Shown: positions 6,702-10,171 of the stretch, one piece after another
Layout of the letters: each line of letters starts with the position of its first letter
How positions within the stretch are numbered: the first letter of the stretch is position 1
DNA from: an uncultured Chloroflexota bacterium
Lineage (GTDB): Bacteria; Chloroflexota; Anaerolineae; Caldilineales; Caldilineaceae
Assembly (NCBI GenBank): GCA_903879975.1
Contig: CAIRNL010000046.1
Location: 1 to 10,171 of the forward strand
Length of the DNA stretch: 10,171 nucleotides
Direction: 5' to 3'
Position numbers and translations under genes: made by a program
The notes under the pieces: model-generated
Told to the model about the DNA's origin: nothing
The model's input: the letters and a program-made list of their open reading frames with translations, nothing else
Database searches by the model: none

Positions 6702-9029
6702 CTATTCGATCTTTACCTGTCCGAGGCGCACCTGTCCATCCCCAGCCGACAGCCCCGCTGCGTCTGTCACCGGCAGGCGCAGCGTTCCGCTGCTATCGCT
6801 CTCATACAACCCAACCCAGACATCGTAGATGTCCGGCACGGCGGGCATCGACAAATCGAAACGGCTGTGAATGCGATCGCCGGCACGCCATGCGCTTGTC
6901 GGGAAACGAGCGCCAGCCGGAGGACGATCAAAGCCCGTCACCTGCTCACCGCTGGCATTACGCAGATGAACGAACGCCGTGTAGTCGGTTGCCGGCACCC
7001 CCAGTGCTTCCCACAACAGATCGACCTGCAGTGCATCCGCCTGCCCAGCCTGCCACGTGGTGGGCAGCGCCGCTGCGGACAGGCGAATCACGCCGCCGAA
7101 CTCGCTGCCGGCGGGCGCCAGGCCGAGTTCGGCGGCATCGGGCAGCGTGCTCGGCACCACCACCACGCTGCCCACAATCGGAGTGACTGCACCTACATCG
7201 GCAGCATAGGCGGGTAGCGGCAGCCTAGTCGTCTCCTCTGTTGCCGGATCGATCCAACCGACGTACAGCCGCGCGGCCAGTGGCGACGCCTCATCGACAA
7301 CACTTGTCACGCGCAGGAGATACGAGTCAGCATAGATCGCGTTGGGCCGCCAAAAAGTCGTAGGATTACGTCCCCAGCCGGGGTGCGTGGTCAGATTCGC
7401 AATTACCATGCCACTTTCATCAAGCAACTGCAAGAACAACTGATAATCATGCGTCAGTGCGCCGGGGGCCTGCCAATAGAGCGTGACCGGCACCGCATCG
7501 CCTGGCCGCACGCGCTCAGCACCAATCTCCGTCGCCAGCAGCCGGATCGACTCACCATCCCCGTAGGTGATCTCGGCTGGCTGGGCGCTCGACGCTACTG
7601 CCGTCACCGGCGGGGGAGCATAGTAGCTGTGCGGCAAGAGCCACCCCAACGTATAGGGGGACATTGCCCCCAATACCCCCAGCAGCATTGCCCAGACAAC
7701 CGCCCGCCCAGCAACTGGCAGCCAACACAGGCAGGAATCAAGCCCAGCTACGAGCAGGACAGCAAAGGCTGCAATTGCGGGGAAGAGCAGGCGCCCCTGG
7801 CTGCCCGTAGCCTGCGATGTCCAATAAAGCAGCAGCAATGCCATCATTGCCACCCACAGCCAGAGCATGAACAGCACGAAAACACCCTCATCACTGGCGT
7901 TTACCCGGCTGCGCAAGCGCCAACGCCGCAGCGTGTACAACAATGCACCAGCCAGCCCCACGACGGTAACAGCGTCCATCAGTCGGTAGAACCAACCAGG
8001 CAGTAAGATATTGAACCAGCCGAAGAGTCCCCACGACGAGAAACGCAGCCCGTCGAACTCGTGCAGGAATGCTGCGAGTGTCAGTGCGGACTGGCGGCGG
8101 CCGTTGATCTCCATCAGGTGGTTGAGCCCACTCCAGTCACCGTAGAGAACAATATTGCGCCAGAACCACCAGCCAGCAAGCGCCAGTGCCGGCAAGCTGA
8201 CAAAGAGCGTTGCCTCTCCTAGCAGCGACCAGCGCCGGCGGCGCCACGCCAGCAATAGCAAGACAAGAGCGCTTAGCGGCACCAGGCCGAGCCCCTGCAA
8301 TTTACTCAGCGCTGCGGCACCCAGCGCCACACCCAGCACAGCCCATTCCCACCAGCGCACCGAGACATCCGCCGGCTTGACCAGCAGCCGTGCCAGCCAG
8401 AAGAGTGTCACAGTGCTGGCCGCAATGACGGCATTGTCGTTGCTGAAAGACGCGCTGAGGAAAAGAAACTGTGGAATCGCGGCGACAAGAGCCATTGCCA
8501 ATAGAGGCAGCACCCTGCGCGCCGGGAACGCCAGCAGTGCCAGCTGCCAAGTCGACCAGAGCGTCACTGCGCCCAGCAACAGTGACAGCCATCGCCCCAC
8601 GTGCAGCGCCAGGTTGGCGCCTTGCAGCGGCTGCCAGCGACCCGAATAGAGCATGAAGTTCTTGTTACCTGGATAGAGCGGGTCGCCGATGTTGGCACGC
8701 GGATTACGCACGGCCTTCGTGTCAAAATCAGCTTGGTCGATGCCAGCAGTAAGCCAGCCTGCCGCCAGATAGTAGAGCGGCGCCTGACTACCCTCCTGCG
8801 CCCACGGCCCCTGGTTGGCAGGGTCCTGGACCGGCAGGCCGTTGCCTTGAGCAATGTGGCGAGCAAAGCCGTAGTGGAATGGCTCATCCGGTGTCTCGAA
8901 GGGTGGCACAACCAGACTATAGGCAATGCCAACAGCCAGGAAGAGAGCCAGAATCAGCCAGGCCCAACGCTGGTCGGACTGTCTGACGTGGACTTGATTG
9001 ACAGTCCCGTTTATGGTGCCTCCGTTCAT
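6702..9029 (-). CDS. Polytopic GT-C/DUF2142-like membrane glycosyltransferase with two C-terminal beta-sandwich domains
   Basis: A 775-residue membrane protein. Its ATG (9029-9027) overlaps the upstream gene's stop (ATGA), with GGAGA (9038-9034) as ribosome-binding site. The first helix is at about 22-41, directly followed by PPFETPDEPFHY with Asp48-Glu49. This first-loop acidic motif is the hallmark of DUF2142 and other GT-C enzymes that use polyprenyl-phosphate sugar donors. Roughly nine to eleven helices lie within residues 22-480. SFSNDNAV, LSKLQGL and SQGRLLFPAI match further conserved spots of that family. From 489 to the C-terminus it is soluble and extracytoplasmic, in two related beta-sandwich domains: one with VTLYWQAP at 515-522, one with VDLLWEAL near 669-676. 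Each is followed by a Phe/Tyr-rich strand and a PTxxW element. The expected role is sugar transfer to a lipid or protein acceptor outside the membrane. Donor, acceptor and strict GT activity are inference; DUF2142 members are partly uncharacterised. Confidence 0.82.
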   Translation of the reverse strand: MNGGTINGTVNQVHVRQSDQRWAWLILALFLAVGIAYSLVVPPFETPDEPFHYGFARHIAQGNGLPVQDPANQGPWAQEGSQAPLYYLAAGWLTAGIDQADFDTKAVRNPRANIGDPLYPGNKNFMLYSGRWQPLQGANLALHVGRWLSLLLGAVTLWSTWQLALLAFPARRVLPLLAMALVAAIPQFLFLSASFSNDNAVIAASTVTLFWLARLLVKPADVSVRWWEWAVLGVALGAAALSKLQGLGLVPLSALVLLLLAWRRRRWSLLGEATLFVSLPALALAGWWFWRNIVLYGDWSGLNHLMEINGRRQSALTLAAFLHEFDGLRFSSWGLFGWFNILLPGWFYRLMDAVTVVGLAGALLYTLRRWRLRSRVNASDEGVFVLFMLWLWVAMMALLLLYWTSQATGSQGRLLFPAIAAFAVLLVAGLDSCLCWLPVAGRAVVWAMLLGVLGAMSPYTLGWLLPHSYYAPPPVTAVASSAQPAEITYGDGESIRLLATEIGAERVRPGDAVPVTLYWQAPGALTHDYQLFLQLLDESGMVIANLTTHPGWGRNPTTFWRPNAIYADSYLLRVTSVVDEASPLAARLYVGWIDPATEETTRLPLPAYAADVGAVTPIVGSVVVVPSTLPDAAELGLAPAGSEFGGVIRLSAAALPTTWQAGQADALQVDLLWEALGVPATDYTAFVHLRNASGEQVTGFDRPPAGARFPTSAWRAGDRIHSRFDLSMPAVPDIYDVWVGLYESDSSGTLRLPVTDAAGLSAGDGQVRLGQVKIE

Positions 9030-10171
9030 GGCGTCTCCACAGGGAAGATCGCCGTCACTCCGTCGCTGTCGATAGTGCCACCATCCAGCTGCGTGACGGA
9101 AAGTTTCTCTTGTGTCTCGGCATCATACACTTGCAGCATGTAGAAACGAGGGGCACCAGCCACTGGCACAGCGGTGAAGGGCGGAAACTCGACAAACTCC
9201 ATGATCGTCTTGCCAGGATCCCAGTAAAGTGTAGGAATGTCACCTTCGTACGGCTCGCGCTCCACCAACGCCAACGTCACGCGCTCGCCGCTTGAGCGCT
9301 CCTCCACCAGACTCCAACGGTAGCGATAGCGACGGTCAGGCTTGCTGATGGCCTGCCAGTAGAGGCGCAATTGTGAGGGTAGATTCGGTGCGACCGCAGC
9401 ACCGGCATCGTAGCCGACCAGGCGGATCAGATCACCGAACGCAGCAGAGGCTGGCTGCATCACAGCGGATGGCGGTTGTTCGAAGACCGGGATCTGCGGC
9501 AGGTAGAGTTGGGCGCGCAGCGTAGAATGGCTGAAAAACTCGGCATCGCGCACACGCAGGAAGTTATTGCGCAGCCAGGTCTCCATGGCACCGTCCAAGT
9601 CGAAATAGGGGTGTGTGCCCGACTTTACGACCCACACCCGATCGTACTGCCTACCTAACTCTTGCAGCCACGCATAGGTCTCGTCAAAAGAGCGGTTGAG
9701 CAAGGGCAGGCCGTAGATGCCCAGTGGAGCGCCTGCGCCCATCGCTGCACGCACAGACTGCATGGGCAAATAATAGTCGAAGATGCGCCACGACGATGGC
9801 GGATAGTAGAGCACAGCGTCCCCCGGCATGATGCGCCCCTTCATGTACTCACCCAGCCGCGTGTAGTCGTCCTTGGCATACAGTTCCTGCGTGTGATAGT
9901 TGACTGTGCTGTAGCCGATCGCCACGCAAAAAATAATTGCCAGCAGCGCACCCGCCCAGGCCCGCCAGCGATAGAGCAACGCAATCCCTGAACCGGTCAA
10001 CAACAGAAATGGCCCAACCAGCAGGCCCAAGTGGCGCGCATTCATATAGAGTGGATGAACGCGGTCGAGCAGCAGCACGAGAGCGACGGGCATAAGCAGC
10101 GCAGCAGGCAGAATCCAGCCGCCGCTTGCCCAAGCTGACTTGGAGCGGAGCGACCAGGCTGTAGCGACCAG
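9026..10171 (-). CDS. C-terminal part of a PMT/ArnT-like GT-C membrane glycosyltransferase (5' end outside window)
   Basis: The frame is open from the right edge (10171) to the TGA at 9028-9026, 381 codons without a stop, and I see no convincing start. The Met at 10093 is internal, because hydrophobic in-frame sequence (SGGWILPAALL) continues upstream of it. Three membrane helices can be seen, at about residues 18-35, 48-66 and 70-87 of the visible part. They are followed by a long extracytoplasmic region. HPLYMNARHLGLL before a helix, and later DDYTRLGEYM with PGDAVLYYP, resemble the end of PMT_2/GT39-type proteins (last helices plus periplasmic domain). The final ~135 residues form a beta-sandwich-like domain (LRLYWQA, PTLYWDPGK) related to the two tail domains of the next gene. 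The stop overlaps the next start by 4 bp, so both are made together. The catalytic N-terminal loop lies outside the window, so activity cannot be judged. Confidence 0.82.
   Translation of the reverse strand: MVATAWSLRSKSAWASGGWILPAALLMPVALVLLLDRVHPLYMNARHLGLLVGPFLLLTGSGIALLYRWRAWAGALLAIIFCVAIGYSTVNYHTQELYAKDDYTRLGEYMKGRIMPGDAVLYYPPSSWRIFDYYLPMQSVRAAMGAGAPLGIYGLPLLNRSFDETYAWLQELGRQYDRVWVVKSGTHPYFDLDGAMETWLRNNFLRVRDAEFFSHSTLRAQLYLPQIPVFEQPPSAVMQPASAAFGDLIRLVGYDAGAAVAPNLPSQLRLYWQAISKPDRRYRYRWSLVEERSSGERVTLALVEREPYEGDIPTLYWDPGKTIMEFVEFPPFTAVPVAGAPRFYMLQVYDAETQEKLSVTQLDGGTIDSDGVTAIFPVETP

Noticed and set aside
6686..6720. ACAGGT (6686-6691) and ACCTGT (6715-6720) as a terminator stem between the convergent genes
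   Set aside because: The stem is only 6 bp with a 23-nt loop and no T-run on either strand, and half lies in the coding end of the membrane protein gene. It is not a credible intrinsic terminator.
7383..8006. A 207-codon open frame on the plus strand opposite the DUF2142-like gene
   Set aside because: The translation is a low-complexity mix of Gln, His, Arg and Pro, as expected for the antisense of a Leu/Ala/Trp-rich membrane protein. It has no ribosome-binding site that I could see.
10091..10093. Met at 10093 as the start of the right-hand membrane protein
   Set aside because: The same frame continues open to the window edge with membrane-helix-like residues, and the protein resembles only the C-terminal third of the family.

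Overview
The window is a stretch of bacterial chromosome with tightly packed genes and no visible mobile element, CRISPR array, rRNA or tRNA. The base composition looks moderately GC-rich by eye (not computed). The best lineage guess is a member of the Chloroflexota (Anaerolineae/Caldilineae type). It rests on two large membrane glycosyltransferase-like proteins with 'LYWQA ... PTxxW' beta-sandwich tails, which I associate with that phylum, and on the style of the Lon-like protease and tandem universal stress protein. This is inference from family resemblance; no marker gene is present to prove it.

Layout. Positions 1-132 hold the N-terminus of an unidentified membrane-anchored protein on the minus strand, which runs off the left edge and has an extended -10 promoter at 201-209. 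A short divergent region follows. Then come five plus-strand genes: a membrane-anchored clan GH-A glycoside hydrolase (355-1467), a family-3 extracytoplasmic solute-binding protein (1464-2279), a class III calcineurin-like metallophosphoesterase (2300-3226), a Lon-like AAA+/S16 protease (3382-5841) and a two-domain universal stress protein (5883-6686). The first three are tightly spaced (4-bp overlap, then a 20-bp gap) and look like one transcription unit. The protease follows after 155 bp and the stress protein 41 bp later, so these two look like a second block, possibly co-transcribed with the first.

From 6702 to the right edge the minus strand carries two genes that overlap by 4 bp (ATGA). 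The upstream one (9026 to beyond 10171) is the C-terminal part of a polytopic GT-C/PMT-type protein. The downstream one (6702-9029) is a complete 775-residue DUF2142/GT-C-like membrane protein with two C-terminal beta-sandwich domains. They converge on the stress-protein gene with only 15 bp between the stop codons.

How the genes may work together. The right-hand pair probably transfers sugars from lipid-linked donors outside the membrane (surface glycan or glycoprotein assembly). The hydrolase and binding protein are both exported or membrane-anchored and translationally coupled, but no ABC permease or ATPase lies beside them. The protease and stress protein form a plausible intracellular stress/proteostasis couplet. 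Nothing here is a proven new system. The items most worth a second look are the coupled hydrolase/orphan binding-protein pair, the protease/stress-protein couplet, and the beta-sandwich domain that occurs three times in the two glycosyltransferase-like proteins.
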